This document shows positions 24,957-36,934 of a stretch of 64,000 bases of DNA, piece by piece (position 1 is the first letter of the stretch; the number at the start of each line of letters is the position of its first letter). The DNA comes from Mytilus trossulus. Taxonomy: Eukaryota > Mollusca > Bivalvia > Mytilida > Mytilidae. Below the pieces are notes generated by a model that was not told the origin of the DNA, did not search any database, and saw nothing but the letters and a program-made list of their open reading frames with translations. Position numbers and translations under genes: made by a program. The stretch lies in NCBI RefSeq assembly GCF_036588685.1, contig NC_086380.1:32568474-32632473 (forward strand), written 5' to 3'.

Positions 24957-25337
24957 TATTTATATAGATATAGGAAGATGTGGTGTGAGTGCCAATGAGA
25001 CAACTCTCCATCCAAATAACAATTTAAAAATTAAACCATTATAGGTTAAAGTACGGCCTTCAACACGGAGCCTTGGCTCACACCGAACAACAAGCTATAA
25101 AGGGCCCCAAAATTACTAGTGTAAAACCATTCAAACGGGAAAACCAACGGTCTAATCTATATAAACAAAACGAGAAACGAGAAACACGTATATATTACAT
25201 AAACAAACGACAACTACTGTACATCAGATTCCTGACTTAGGACAGGTGCAAACATTTACAGCGGGATTAAACGTTTTAATGGGCCCAAACCTTCTCCCTT
25301 TTTCTGAAACAATAGCATAACATCACAACATATAATC
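24957..25337. repeat. R1-family repeat present only in duplication copy 1
   Basis: ATAGGAAGATGTGGTGTGAG and AGTACGGCCTTCAACACGGA identify it. In copy 2 the corresponding site reads straight through from TAAATAGTGAG to TTTTTACGAAATACTGCGG (about 43600-43640). Confidence 0.7.
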
Positions 25338-25699
25338 TTTTTACGAAATACTGCGGTACGTGTGTTTGTGTCAAATTGTTTAAAAATTGTGTGCTTCTGT
25401 TTTTGTTAAAATAGTGTTAAACGCGTACGTGTCTTTCTCTTACAGTTACTGCTGTTTGTGTCTTTGTGCCAAATATTGTTGTAGATGTCTTAGTTTGGAC
25501 TGTTATAGTGGAAATAATTGTATACAGTTCGAGATTGCATGTTCGTTACGTAAGTGTGTCACTGTTTGTGATGTCTTGTGGTGTCTGTCGTAGATGGATG
25601 ATACTTGTTGTTGTTCTTTTGTCGAATATTATATTGTTTGTTTGTGCATTTATCTTTAATGAGTGTTCTTAATTGTGTGTGTGTTGTATTAATGTCACG

Positions 25700-26040
25700 T
25701 AGAATTATCATTTTGGCTATACTTTAAACATTGTCATCTCAGCGTGAGGTTTGGCTAGCAGCCACAAACTAAGTTCTTAAAATGTCCTGTACCATGTTTG
25801 GAAAATGACAGTTGTTATCAAATAGTTCTTTTCTTTGTATGTTGATCCTTGTTTTTGTTTCACTTCAGTGTTCTTTTTGTTTCTTTGTCTTCTTCTTGTA
25901 GTTGGTGTGTTTTCTTCGGTTTTAATTTGTAACCCAGATTAGTTGTCTTCTAAATCGATTTGTGACTTTTGAAAACCGGAATACTGCTGTTGCATTTGTT
26001 TGGGATAGATTGTGTTGTATATGTCTGTTATTTAAATAAA
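25700..26040 (+). repeat. R4 dispersed repeat
   Basis: GTTTGGCTAGCAGCC, AAAATGTCCTGTACCATGTT, GACAGTTGTTATCAAATAGT and GGTTTTAATTTGTAACCCAG. Other copies: 33440-33700, 43990-44340, 53945-54270. Confidence 0.7.
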
Positions 26041-26584
26041 TGTATAACTATTACTATTTAATACCGCTGCACGCGTCTCTTCTTGTATCTGTCTGTGCGA
26101 AATAGTGCTGTACGTACGAATTATGGTCTCTAAAAAACTATATAGAAATATAATTTTCTGCTGTTCAATTCTGCATTTGAACATATTTTATACTCCAATT
26201 AATAATATATAACAAAAAAATAAAATAATCTTTGTTAGTGAGACTAGATCTTCAACATAAATGTGTTTCAATTATCAATGACCATACAGAACTATCGCAC
26301 ATACAAATGATATATTGTTTTTAAAATCAAAAATCACATAACATCATATTTTAAAATAATTTGTTTATTAAAGGTGAAGCACTGAAAATAGATTACAGAT
26401 GTACGTTCAACGGTTATTATAGAATTTTGAATATGCACTAACGTTCACAAATTCTCCACACTGTTCTTTAGTAAATGCCATTAACGAGGAATTCTGTGAT
26501 TTGTTAAAATATTCCATGAGTATTCAGAAGACATAGAATAGCTTTATTTGAATGTTGTTCGGCGAGGTTAACTTTTATTTCATA

Positions 26585-27619
26585 CTAATCTACATCGTCT
26601 GAGTTTACTTCCATTTGCAAATGACGCATGAAGAAAATAGTTAAATCGGACTTTAAAGTAGCAAATGTTCTTCTGAGTTCAAAATTCAATATGAAGTAAA
26701 CTGGTAAAAATAAGAGATAAGATACCAGCACTATAAAGTGAAGAATGATCAGTGACGTATACGCACAATCCTCTGACGCTGTTTCCGGATACCTTATGTG
26801 TAATATAATTAACAAAGTAAGAGGCCATTCTACTGCCAACGTAATTAGCAATATTCCTAAAGACTGGCGTTGCTGCATTGTACATTTTCGATTGCGAGGT
26901 ATAGCAGTAACACTGTTAACGAATACTCTTTTGCGTCGGACGTAACTAAGACAAATAGCGTAAATTAACGGACCCACACACACTGTCATAATGACACATG
27001 GCACTATTTGAACGATTATTGCACAAAGCCAATTATAAAATGGAGTGTAGACAGTAGTATCAATCCCGTTTCGATAGCTAAACGTACATGGTTTCCCAGA
27101 ATCATAAAAAAAATCAAAGAATTTAAATCCATGTATTATAAATGCACATACATAAATTATAATAGTAAACTTGAGAAATCTATCCACTTTATACCAAACA
27201 AGTGCACTGAACGGCCATCGGAAACAAAGGAATCTCTGAACACCATAGAAAGCTAGTTGCCATAAAGTAGCTGTATGAAAAATGTTCGGCAAAATAAATC
27301 CCAATATTCGGTATGCATAACACCAGTCTGAAGAAACTTGATATGTATTGTCCAGCGAGAAAAAATAAATTAAAATTGGAAGTTGAAATACACCGTGTAG
27401 CGTGTTTGATATTGCTATTCCCGTTGACTGTACTGTAGATGCAGATCGATCGTCTTTATCGTAATTGATGAGAGTTATATATAGAATATTAAAACACAAT
27501 GTAATGACGATGACTATAGGAGCAGCTACACTGTACAAGATATTGGCGATTTTATAGTCACATTCGGATGAAAATGTTCCGTTCACAAATGGCGGTAATC
27601 CTAACAGCGCTTCCTCCAT
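26585..27619 (-). CDS. Rhodopsin-like GPCR, type A, copy 1 (344 aa)
   Basis: An intronless seven-helix receptor. Residues: N-glycosylation site N13GT; TM1 about 25-50 with N44 in the N1.50 position; TM2 62-86; C100 and C178 positioned for the TM3-ECL2 disulphide; TM3 100-128 ending in VQRF (R129) in place of DRY; RWP in loop 2; TM4 148-170; TM5 196-224 with P207; basic loop 3; TM6 252-275 with EWPL; TM7 286-312 lacking NPxxY (ILNFELRR). The TM3 end and the IWL-type spacing resemble the FMRFamide/myosuppressin-type and nematode Srw receptors; ligand unknown. First gene of the array. Private differences such as FKFFDFFYD and IANILYS set it apart from copies 5 and 6. Downstream tail ends SDDVD. 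Confidence 0.85.
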   Translation of the reverse strand: MEEALLGLPPFVNGTFSSECDYKIANILYSVAAPIVIVITLCFNILYITLINYDKDDRSASTVQSTGIAISNTLHGVFQLPILIYFFSLDNTYQVSSDWCYAYRILGFILPNIFHTATLWQLAFYGVQRFLCFRWPFSALVWYKVDRFLKFTIIIYVCAFIIHGFKFFDFFYDSGKPCTFSYRNGIDTTVYTPFYNWLCAIIVQIVPCVIMTVCVGPLIYAICLSYVRRKRVFVNSVTAIPRNRKCTMQQRQSLGILLITLAVEWPLTLLIILHIRYPETASEDCAYTSLIILHFIVLVSYLLFLPVYFILNFELRRTFATLKSDLTIFFMRHLQMEVNSDDVD

Positions 27620-29145
27620 TGCAATAAGAAAAGGTTTAAAATGTTAATGATCAAGCGTATTAAAGTGTGATCCACGTGAACCATCATAATTATACGTCAA
27701 TCTTAATATAAAGTTTCCTCTCCTTTTCCTGTTGAAGAATACTAGTACATAAAATCACATCTTCAATTGAATCTTTCAACCTGACATATCTTATACATAC
27801 ACATACGGGATTAATGTTGATATGTTGAATGTTAGCATCTAGTATTGATTACATTTTTACATAAATAATTGGAAATCAGATTGTACCGGTGAAAACCATA
27901 AGAATGTAAGGACACTTTTTTATTTGTTATTGAACCGTGTGTACACGGAGATTTGTTACACATATCTGTAATTCATTATTTTTCCTTGCATCATGAAAAT
28001 TATCCTCATTTTCTCCCATAAATGCTTCCAATAATTATCTTTTCTCATTCTATTTGAAATATTTTGTTACAAAATGATAAACCATAGATTTAGACCCAAA
28101 AAGAACAATAAAACGACTCGCCCTAAAGTTTTTTTTTTCTCTCGCAAAATAAATATTTTGTGTAAACCCAATGAGATTGAAACATGGGGGTATACAGTCT
28201 TAGAAAATAGAGTATGTGTTATAACTCATTGTTTAATTTGAGACGAAGTGTGTGTTTATTAAGAAGTTATCTATATGACGATTGTAAACACAATTGTTTG
28301 TTGGTATACCGTTAATGATAATTCTAGCACTGGATCGATACTGAGCATCACTGAAAAGACGTTAATTGTCAAAATATGCAGTACAATTTGTATTGTTAGT
28401 GTTTTATTAACCCGATCAGTATATGATATTGCTGAAAATTTAGAATAAATTATGATGTACTCCATGAGAAAATATAACAGTACTCTATAAAAGTGCAATA
28501 GCTCATTTATGATATAGTATCGACAAGTATTACACTAACATAAAAGATACAATAAATTTGTCTCATTCTGCAAATCTGATCCCGTATTAACAAAGCAATA
28601 AAACAAACAGCAGTATACAAAACACAATATGGAAAAAATATGTGCAATACAAACGCCATAAAAAAGGGGCCTGATCTCATGTGCCTTGAAAGAGTAAGAA
28701 AATCTTGCTCCACATGTAGACCCTTAGTGTTAATCATACATGTATGTTACAGGGTGATTAGTTATATTAAGTTACGAGACAACCGGACAATAGCGGATTG
28801 ATGATTGACTCTTATCTAATCCAAATGACCTCAACAACAGTATACTCCAATATTTATGTTGTTTTTTATGTTCAATTTGACAACGTATCACACATGATAG
28901 AATCATACTGCATCAAAATTATAGTTTTTGCTTTTAAAATCTACGCGAAATGGAATTTTCATTATAATTCATAATTTTTGTTTATTATATAACATAAAAT
29001 AATTTATATCTTTTTAAGCGAAATGAGATAATTAATTGCTCAAGAAGTAGACCATTTTTGTATGTTAGTCGAAAAAAAAAATTGACAACGCCGTAGCTAA
29101 AAACTAGAGGCTCTAAAGAGCCTGTGTCGCTCACCTTGGTCTATG
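27620..29145 (-). other. Upstream flank of GPCR 1 (end of unit U1)
   Basis: Shared almost base for base with the flanks of GPCRs 2, 5 and 6, so it is part of the duplicated unit and should contain the promoter. It lacks the 173-bp MITE (intact CAATTG at 28291-28296). An R6 relic lies near 28670-28740 and a 41-bp stub of the R2 element ends the unit at 29105-29145. Confidence 0.6.
29105..29145. repeat. R2 element stub at unit junction
   Basis: The first 41 bases of the R2 element (TAGAGGCTCTAAAGAGCCTG onward to GGTCTATG) are joined directly to CGAAATAG, the start of the next unit. Marks a duplication breakpoint. Confidence 0.8.
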
Positions 29146-29573
29146 CGAAATAGCACTGTACGTACGAACTATGATCTCTAAAAAACTATATAGAAATATC
29201 ATTTTCTGCTGTTCAATTTTGCATTTGAACATATTTTATATTCCAATTAATAATATATAACAAATAATATATTTTTTTTTAATCTTGGTTAGTGAAACTA
29301 GATATTCAACATAAATGTGTTTCAATTAACAATGACCATACAGAACTATCCCACATAAAAAGGATATATTGTTTCTAAATAAAAAATCACATAACATCAT
29401 ATCTTCAAATAATTTATTTATTAAAGGTGAAGCACTGAAAATAGGTTACAGATGTACGTTAAACGGTTGTTATTGAATTTTGAATATGCACTAACGTTCA
29501 CAAATTCTCCACACTGTTCTATAATAAATGCTATTAACGAGGAATTCTGTGATTTGTTAAAATTCCACGAGTT

Positions 29574-30314
29574 TTAAGAAGATTTTTTGCGAGGTATAGC
29601 AGTAACACTGTTAATGAATACTCTTTTGCGTCGGAGGTAACTAAGACGAATAGCGTAAATTAACGGAACCACACAAACTGTCATAACGACACATGGCACT
29701 ATTTGAACGATTATTGCACAAAGCCAATTATAAAATGGAGTGTAGACAGTAGTATCAATCCCGTTTCGATAGCTAAACGTATATGGTTTCCCAGAATCAT
29801 GAACAAAATCAAAGAATTTATATCCATGTATTATAAATGCACATACATAAATTATAATAGTAAACTTGAGAAATCTATCCACTTTATACCAAACAAGTGC
29901 ACTGAACGGCCATCGGAAACAAAGGAATCTCTGAACACCATAGACAGCTAGTTGCCATAAAGTAGCTGTATGAAAAATGTTCGGCAAAATAAATCCCAAT
30001 ATTCGGTATGCATAACACCAGTCTGAAGGAAATTGATATGTATTGTCCAGCGAGAAAAAATAAATGAAAATTGGAAGTTGAAATACACCGTGTAGCGTGT
30101 TTGATATTGATATTCCCGTTGCCTGTACTGTAGATGCAGATCGATCGTCTTTATCGTAATTGATGAGAGTTATATATAGAATATTAAAACACAATGTAAT
30201 GACGATGACTATAGGAGCAGCTACACTGTACAAGATCTTGGCGATTTTATAGTCACATTCGGATGAAAATGTTCCGTTCAGAAATGGCGGTAATCCTAAC
30301 AGCGCTTCCTCCAT
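29574..30314 (-). pseudogene. Rhodopsin-like GPCR, type A, copy 2, 3'-truncated (246 aa)
   Basis: Near-identical to the other A-type receptors through TM5 and loop 3 (to about residue 241, TAIPR), then KKSS and stop. On the plus strand GTTTTAAGAAGAT joins TTTTTTGCGAGGTATAG, whereas intact copies have about 0.3 kb or more of coding and downstream DNA between these points. A deletion removed TM6, TM7 and the tail. The shortened ORF cannot form a normal receptor; a truncated dominant-negative product is conceivable but unsupported. Carries the VQATGISIS variant in TM2 also seen in copies 3, 4 and 7. Confidence 0.85.
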
Positions 30315-31950
30315 TGCAATAAGAAAAGGTTTAAAATGTTAATGATCAAGCGTATTAAAGTGTGATCCACGTGAACCATCATAGTTATACGTCAATCTTA
30401 ATTTAAAGTTTCAGCTCGTTTTCCTGTTGAAGAATACTAGTACATAAAATCACATCTTCAATTGAATCTTTCAACTTGACATATCTTATACATACACATA
30501 CGGGATTAATGTTGATATGTTGAATGTTAGCATCTAGTATTGATTACATTTTTACATAAATAATTGGAAATCAGATTGTACCGGTGAAAATCATAAGAAT
30601 GTAAGGACACTTTTTTCTTTGTTATTGAACCGTGTGTACACGGAGATTTGTTACAAATATCTGTAATTCATTATTTTTCCTTGCATCATGAAAATTATCC
30701 TCATTTTCTCCCATAAATGCTTCCAATAATTATCTTTTCTCATTCTATTTGAAAGATTTTGTTACAAAATGATAAACCATAGATTTAGACCCGAAAAGAA
30801 CTATACAATGACAAGCCTCAAAGTTAAAATTATTTTCGCAAAATAAATATTTTGTGTAAACCCACTGAGATTGAAACATGGAGGTATAAAGTCTTAGAAA
30901 GTAGAGTGTGTGTTATAACTCGTTGTTTAATTTGAGACAAAGTGTGTGTTTATTAGGTAATTATCTATATGACGATTGCAAATACAATTGGCCGTTTCAG
31001 AATCTAATGCATCCTGGGTAATATTTACAAAAGTGTACACCAAAACGTCCTGATTGGTTAAAAATGTCATAAACAATGGAAATTTAACCAATGACGTGAC
31101 GTTGTTTTCATTTTGGGGTACGAACAATGAAATTACCCATGATGCTTTAGATTCTGAAACGGCCAATTGTTTGTTGGTATACCGTTAATGATAATTCTAG
31201 CACTGGATCGATACCGAGCATCACTGAAAAGTCGTCAACATGTGCAGTACAATTTGTATTGTTAGTGTTTTATTAACCCGATCAGTATATGATATTGCTT
31301 GAGCTTTTGAGTAAATTATGATGTACTCCATGAGAAAATATAACAGTACTCTATAAAGGTGCAATAGCTCATTTATGATATAGTATCGACAAGTATTACA
31401 CTAACATGAAAGATACAATAACTTTGTCTCATTCTGCAAATCTGATCCCGTATTAACAAAGCAATAACACAAACAACAGTATACAAAAAACAATATGGAA
31501 AAAATATGTGCAATACAAACGCCATAAAAAAGGGGCCTGATCTCATGTGCCTTGAAAGAGTAAGAAAATCTTGCTCCACATGTAGACCCTTAGTGTTAAT
31601 CATACATGTATGTTACAGGGTGATTAGTTATATTAAGTAACGAGACAACCGGACAATAGCGGATTGATGATTGACTCTTATCTAATCCAAATGACCTCAA
31701 CAACAGTATACTCAATATTTTTGTTGTTTTTATATTCAATTTGACAACGTATCACACATGATCGAATCATACTGCATCAACATTATAGGTTTCGCTTTTA
31801 AAATCTACGCGAAATGGAACTTTTATTATAATTCATAATTTTTAATTATATAGCATAAACATATTTTATATCTTTTTAAACGAAATCAGATAATCAATTG
31901 CTCTCGAAGTAGACCATTTTTGTATGTAAGTCGAAAAAAAAAATTGACAA
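30315..31950 (-). other. Upstream flank of GPCR 2 (unit U2)
   Basis: Duplicated unit flank. It holds the 173-bp MITE at 30991-31163 and an R6 relic near 31540-31600. The unit ends around AAAAAATTGACAAAAAGG, lacking the R2 element found at the equivalent point of unit U6. Confidence 0.55.
30991..31163. mobile_element. 173-bp MITE (GCCGTTTCAG ends), unit U2 copy
   Basis: Ends GCCGTTTCAG...CTGAAACGGC with inverted similarity over about 35 bp, flanked by CAATTG on both sides (30985-30990 and 31164-31169). The empty site at 28291-28296 has a single CAATTG. A 79-aa ORF across it is an artefact of the repeat. Confidence 0.85.
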
Positions 31951-32060
31951 AAAGGACAAATAACAGTACACAAAACACAACATAGAAAACTAAAATGTGA
32001 GAAACACACCTCCACCAAAAACTGGGGGTATTCGTATGTCCTCCTGCTCAACACGTGACA
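31940..32060 (-). repeat. R6 repeat copy
   Basis: CACCTCCACCAAAAACTGGG and TCCTGCTCAACACGTGACACC are the reverse complement of the R6 phrases at 21340-21600. Same in the paralogous block at 51895-52030. Confidence 0.65.
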
Positions 32061-32790
32061 CCAGTCGCGTCACTACTCAAGTAGTCGGCACTTCTGTGTT
32101 GATATGCATTATCATTGATGAAGTCAAATTCATAAAATATTTTTTTTATTAAAAAATGTTGATTTTTTTTTATAATTTTGCTTTTATACCTCGGAAATAG
32201 ATCTCGTTAGCTGTATTTGGCAACATTTTAGAAATTTTTGGTCCTCAATGCACCTCAAAATCGTACTTTATTTGGCTTTTCTACCTATTTTTGATTGGAG
32301 CGTCACTGATTATTTGGCTTTTCTGCCTATTTTTGATTGGAGTGTCACTGATGAATCTTTCGTAGACGAAACGCGCATATGGCGCAAATACAAAAATTCG
32401 ATCCTGGTATCTATAATGAGTTCATTTACAACCACTTTGTCGATGACACTGCTGGTTGAGTTTTTATTCCCCGAGGGTTTCACTAGTTTAGAAGTCAGCA
32501 CATCTGTGTTGACACGAATATTCATTGATATGTTAATATTTTACAAAAATGCGAATTTTGAAATACTAAGTCTTTATACCACAGAAATAGATTACCTTAG
32601 CTGTATTAGACAAAACTTTAAGGAATTTTTTGTCCCTAATGCTCTTCAGCATCGTTCTTAATTTGGCCTTTCTAACTTGTTTTGTTTCGAGCGTCACTGA
32701 TGAGTCATTTGTTCACAAAACGTGCGTTCGGCGCAAATACAAAATTTCAATCCTGGTATCTATGATGGGTTTATCTATTCTTATGTAAGT
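32060..32790 (+). repeat. R3 dispersed repeat
   Basis: AGTAGTCGGCACTTCTGTGT, GAGCGTCACTGAT, GACGAAACGCGCAT and ATCCTGGTATCTATGATG. Includes a local 42-bp tandem duplication at 32269-32352 (TATTTGGCTTTTCT unit). Intact reference (empty site) for the R1 insertion at 52555. The 137-aa ORF here is repeat translation. Confidence 0.75.
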
Positions 32791-33439
32791 ATCAACCTGG
32801 TGATAAGTCTAATTCGGTAGGTCACATTCAAACAAGGATGTAGTTGCGAAAATTGGAACATATCAGTCGTCATATAAAACAGATAATCCATAACTGTCAA
32901 CCAACTTTAAATGGCGTCCATAAAATGTACGAGAGAATGATTTCAAATTCCCCACTTAGAACTTTTGGTTTACTAGCTTCCGTGTGTAGCAAAACTTATT
33001 TTATCCAAAGAATATAGTACAGTGCAATTTTGTTTATCGATGTACCCCCAACGGTTTAAAAATATTTTAAAGTATATCATTTATATTTTTTCCATATCCA
33101 AATTCCTCCAAGTGTATTCGTCTTTCCGATTTTGACCAGGTGAGTATAGCAAATACAACGGTAATTATCTTCAAAACGATTCCAAAAAATAAAATTTCCA
33201 ACCTGTTTTGGACGATTTAAATAAATACATTTATTGTTGAAAGGGGCGCGAAGAATCAAACATCAAATCAAATTAAAATGTATGAGTGGGGGGTTTAACA
33301 TGTATTTCAGAGCTCAAACTGCCACCTAAGCGTGTACAGTCGTCTTAATGGTAGAATAATACATTGTATTTATCTAATGAGGCAACCTGCCATTTGTACA
33401 TATTTCTTTTCATTACCTGTATTCAGTTCTTGTCACCTA

Positions 33440-33700
33440 GAGTTGTCATTTTAGTGGTCTTTTTAACATTGCCTTATAAGCAGGAGGTTGGCTAGCAAAA
33501 CAAACCATTTCAACCCACCATTTGTTCTGAAAATGTCCTGTTCCAAGACAAGAGTATGGCAGTTGTTATCAAGTAGTCCGTTTCTATGTATGTAAGCGTT
33601 TGTTAAGTTGCAGTTCAGTGTTTATGTTGTTATGTTGTTTTCCTCTTACGGTTGATGTGTTCCCCTATGTTTTTAGTTTTGAACCCGGATTTTTTTTACT
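33440..33700 (+). repeat. R4 dispersed repeat
   Basis: GGAGGTTGGCTAGCAAAACA and GAAAATGTCCTGTTCCAAGA mark the family. Paralogous to 53945-54270. Confidence 0.65.
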
Positions 33701-34320
33701 CTTGTAAGATGGTACTGTTGTCATTATTAAGTTGTCATCAATATTTGGAGGATCTTATTTTCACAAATAAATGAACCAAACATTTGAAAGTGGTTATTGA
33801 ACAATCGTAAATTGTAGTTTGAAATACGTTTGATCCATATAATGGTTAAAAACTGATCTTATGAAGTAATTGTGACTGCTCGACATTTTTTCAATCACCC
33901 TTCTTTAACTTATATACATCAGCAAACCTGCCTTAAAAACATTTAATTTTTAAAATATATACAGTCATGAGGAAGTTATCCAGATCATGATATTCACCCA
34001 GCTCAACGTAATGACGTATACTTAAAGTCAAGCAAACGAACAAATGACATCAAATAACGTCATGTACAACCAAACATTTGATGGAAAGATTAGACTTATA
34101 TATTCGAAATAGAAGTCAGCAGCTGGTATTGAATATGGAATGTGCATACACATACACATGAACACTGTTCTCTGATGATACTGATAGCAATATGATTAGG
34201 AATATGACCATGCGAACCTCAGATGATATAAATGAGAAACTGGGTGAAATTGTAAAATTGTTTGAGTTGACAGTTCATTTTAAGACATTTTAGATAGTCT
34301 ACGAAGTAAGCTATTGATGT

Positions 34321-35361
34321 CTATGATTCTACATCGTCTGAAGTTTCGTCCATTTGCGAATGATGCACGAAGAACACATTTAAATCTGATTTTAAACGAG
34401 CAAATGTTCGTCTGAGTTTAAAGTTCAATATGAAGAAAAGTGGGAAAAATAAAAGATAAGATACCAACAACATAAAGTGAGCAATGACCAGTGACGTATA
34501 CGCACAATCCTCTGACGCTGTTTCTAGATTCGTTATGTGTAATATAATTAACAAGGTAAGAGGCCATTCTACTGCCAACGTTAATATCAATATTCCTAAA
34601 GACTGACACTCCTGCATTGTAAACTTTCTGTTGCGAGGTATAGCAGTAGGACTGTTAACGTATACCCTTTTGCGTCGGAGGTAACTGAAACGAATTCCGT
34701 AAATTAAGAGAACCACACAAACTGACATGATGACACATGGCACTATTTGAACGGCTATAGCACAAAGCCAATTATAAAACGGAGTATAGTAAGTAGGATC
34801 TATCCCGTTTCGATAGCTAAACGTACATGGTTCTCCAGAATCATGAACGAAATCAAAGAATTTATAGCCATGTGTTATTGATGCACATACATAAACTGTA
34901 ATGGTAAATTTAAGAAATCTATCCACTTTATACCAAACAAGTGCACTGATCGGCCAACGGAAACAAATAAATCTCTGAATACCATAGATAACAAGTTGCC
35001 ATAAAGCAGCTGTATGAAAAATATTTGGAAAAATAAATCCCACAACTCTGTATGCATTACACCATTGTTTTGAAACCGGGGACGCCATATTGTCTCGCAA
35101 AAAGAAATAGAAGAAAATTGGAAGTTGAGATACACCGTGCAGCGTGTTTGATATTGATATTCCCGTTGCTTGTACTGTGGATGCAGATCGATCGTCTTTA
35201 TCGTAATTGATGAGAGTTATATATAGAATATTAAAACACAATGTAATGATGATTACTATAGGAGCAGCTACACTGTACAAGATCTTGGCGATTTTATAGT
35301 CACATTCGGATGAAAATGTACCGTTTACAAATGGTGGTAATCCTAACAAAGCTTCCTCCAT
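34321..35361 (-). CDS. Rhodopsin-like GPCR, type B, copy 3 (346 aa)
   Basis: Same receptor family as the A-type genes, and nearly identical to them over residues 1 to about 80 (MEEALLGLPPFVNGTFSSEC start, TM1, TM2). It diverges from ECL1 onward: LRDNMASPVSKQWCNAYR replaces SLDNTYQVPSDWCYAYR, and TM3 ends IQRF. TM6 keeps EWPL and NPxxY is absent. Its paralog is copy 7, from which it differs at a handful of residues, and its tail is one residue longer (DDVES). Intronless; minus strand. A distinct ECL1 suggests different ligand preference, which is inference. Confidence 0.85.
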   Translation of the reverse strand: MEEALLGLPPFVNGTFSSECDYKIAKILYSVAAPIVIIITLCFNILYITLINYDKDDRSASTVQATGISISNTLHGVSQLPIFFYFFLRDNMASPVSKQWCNAYRVVGFIFPNIFHTAALWQLVIYGIQRFICFRWPISALVWYKVDRFLKFTITVYVCASITHGYKFFDFVHDSGEPCTFSYRNGIDPTYYTPFYNWLCAIAVQIVPCVIMSVCVVLLIYGIRFSYLRRKRVYVNSPTAIPRNRKFTMQECQSLGILILTLAVEWPLTLLIILHITNLETASEDCAYTSLVIAHFMLLVSYLLFFPLFFILNFKLRRTFARLKSDLNVFFVHHSQMDETSDDVES

Positions 35362-35845
35362 TGCGATGGAAATGTTGAAAATATTATTGATAATAAGTAT
35401 AAAAATGCGATTATTTGACGTGAACCATCATATGATATGTCACTTAGCTTGTAATCGCAGTAGTTTCCTGTTGATAAATAAACTTATTATCAAAAATCAC
35501 ATTCTTTTTAATCTTTGAGCTTGACATATCTTCTATACACAGATATGGCATTATTGTTGATATGGTGTCGGAATGTTAGCATCTTTAAACGATTTCGTTT
35601 TTGTTTAGTTAATTGTAAACCACACTTTGTAGGTTGAAATCAGATTACAGTGATAACATGTTTAATGTATTTTACATCCTCTTTTAAAAGGGGGGGCAAG
35701 GGGGTCCCCATATCAGCAAAACAGTGAATTGATTTGGTTAAAAACAGATAACAAGGAATTGAAAAGGGATAATAACAGATTACAGTAAATGAAATATGAA
35801 AATAAATCTTTCCAGGACCAATCCAATAGATGACTCGTAGATCTT

Positions 35846-36142
35846 ATGCCTCGTTCACACGTACCTTTAATTCGAATTGAATTCGAATCGAATGCGAATC
35901 GAATTCGCTAATCGCGTTCAAACACTGTTCTTTTTTTAATTCGAATTGATTAATTCGAAATAAAATACGTTTGTGTTTATCCGAATTAAAAGTTAACGTC
36001 GTTAGGACAGTAAAGCGAATTTGACGCGCATTCTAATTCGAATTAGAATTGACGTTAGGACGTTAAACTTTTCGAATGCAAATTAAACTAATTCGAATTA
36101 GTTGATGCGAATCGAATTCGAATTACGTGTGCACTCAGCATC
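35846..36142. mobile_element. TTCGAATT-rich foldback element (MITE-like)
   Basis: The outer ends are imperfect inverted repeats: GCCTCGTTCACACGTA at left, and TACGTGTGCACTCAGC at right. Inside are many AATTCGAATT and GAATCGAATTCG palindromes, giving strong self-pairing. About 297 bp, no ORF. Confidence 0.6.
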
Positions 36143-36934
36143 AGTATATAACTTGTGGTATGGACCTAGAAAATTGTTATTTGTGGAAACAAAACGTTTC
36201 GGCCGTTGAGGCAGTTCTGCCTTAGTTGATTTTTTCCCGTAACTTGTACAATAATTTAAAGTATGCATATTGAATTTTTCTGAACGAGTTTCTGTGTTTG
36301 ATAAAGGGATATTTTTAATCTAGGGCATTTGAGGAATCAATTTTTATTGATTTAGGGTGTTTTATTTAATTTTTGAAAATTGTGCAACCAGTGACACTTT
36401 ATTATCAATTTGATTTTTAGATTTATTTTCTGAAAAGCAATATATATACTTTACAAGTATTAAAAAAAACCAACCATTTGATGCACAATGTTTTTTTTAT
36501 TTAATGACCTCATGATAAAACTTACTTATAAAATAACGTGAAAAATACCCAGATCAGTGGAGACAGGACATGTAACTGAAACACACATGCCAGTTATTGT
36601 TATTCTGATAATAGAAATTGACTCAAGTGACAATTCTGATGGTATTATAGAAATTGGACTTTCTTTAAAAATTTGAATGACACCAAGTGAAACACCAATC
36701 ATATATATATATCTTATGTGAAATTATAGAATATGGAAAACTTGGAGAAGCTGCAGGATTTTAAAAAGGGTATTTGTCAAAAAATTAAACTGAAGACACA
36801 TCTGTATTTGCATCAATGGTTTCTGAGCTTCAATTTTCGCCATGTGAAGCAGTTAAAAAGATTTTAAAAATGTGGTGGTCAGGGTTCTCTTTCATGTAAA
36901 TGAAAAGAGAGGGAGTTGCACTTCTCATATAAAC

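Noticed and set aside
27008-27256. 82-aa ORF conserved opposite several GPCR genes
   Set aside because: It is antisense to the TM3-TM5 coding region and is kept open by the receptor's codon pattern and recent duplication.
28507-28737. 76-aa hydrophobic ORF starting MINTKGLHVEQDF upstream of A-type GPCRs
   Set aside because: It is the translation of an R6 repeat relic; the same phrases occur at 21340-21600.
30927-31166. 79-aa ORF conserved at three GPCR units
   Set aside because: It lies almost wholly over the 173-bp MITE and its conservation only mirrors recent duplication.
32248-32661. 137-aa ORF with internal repeat
   Set aside because: It translates the R3 dispersed repeat and its local 42-bp duplication.
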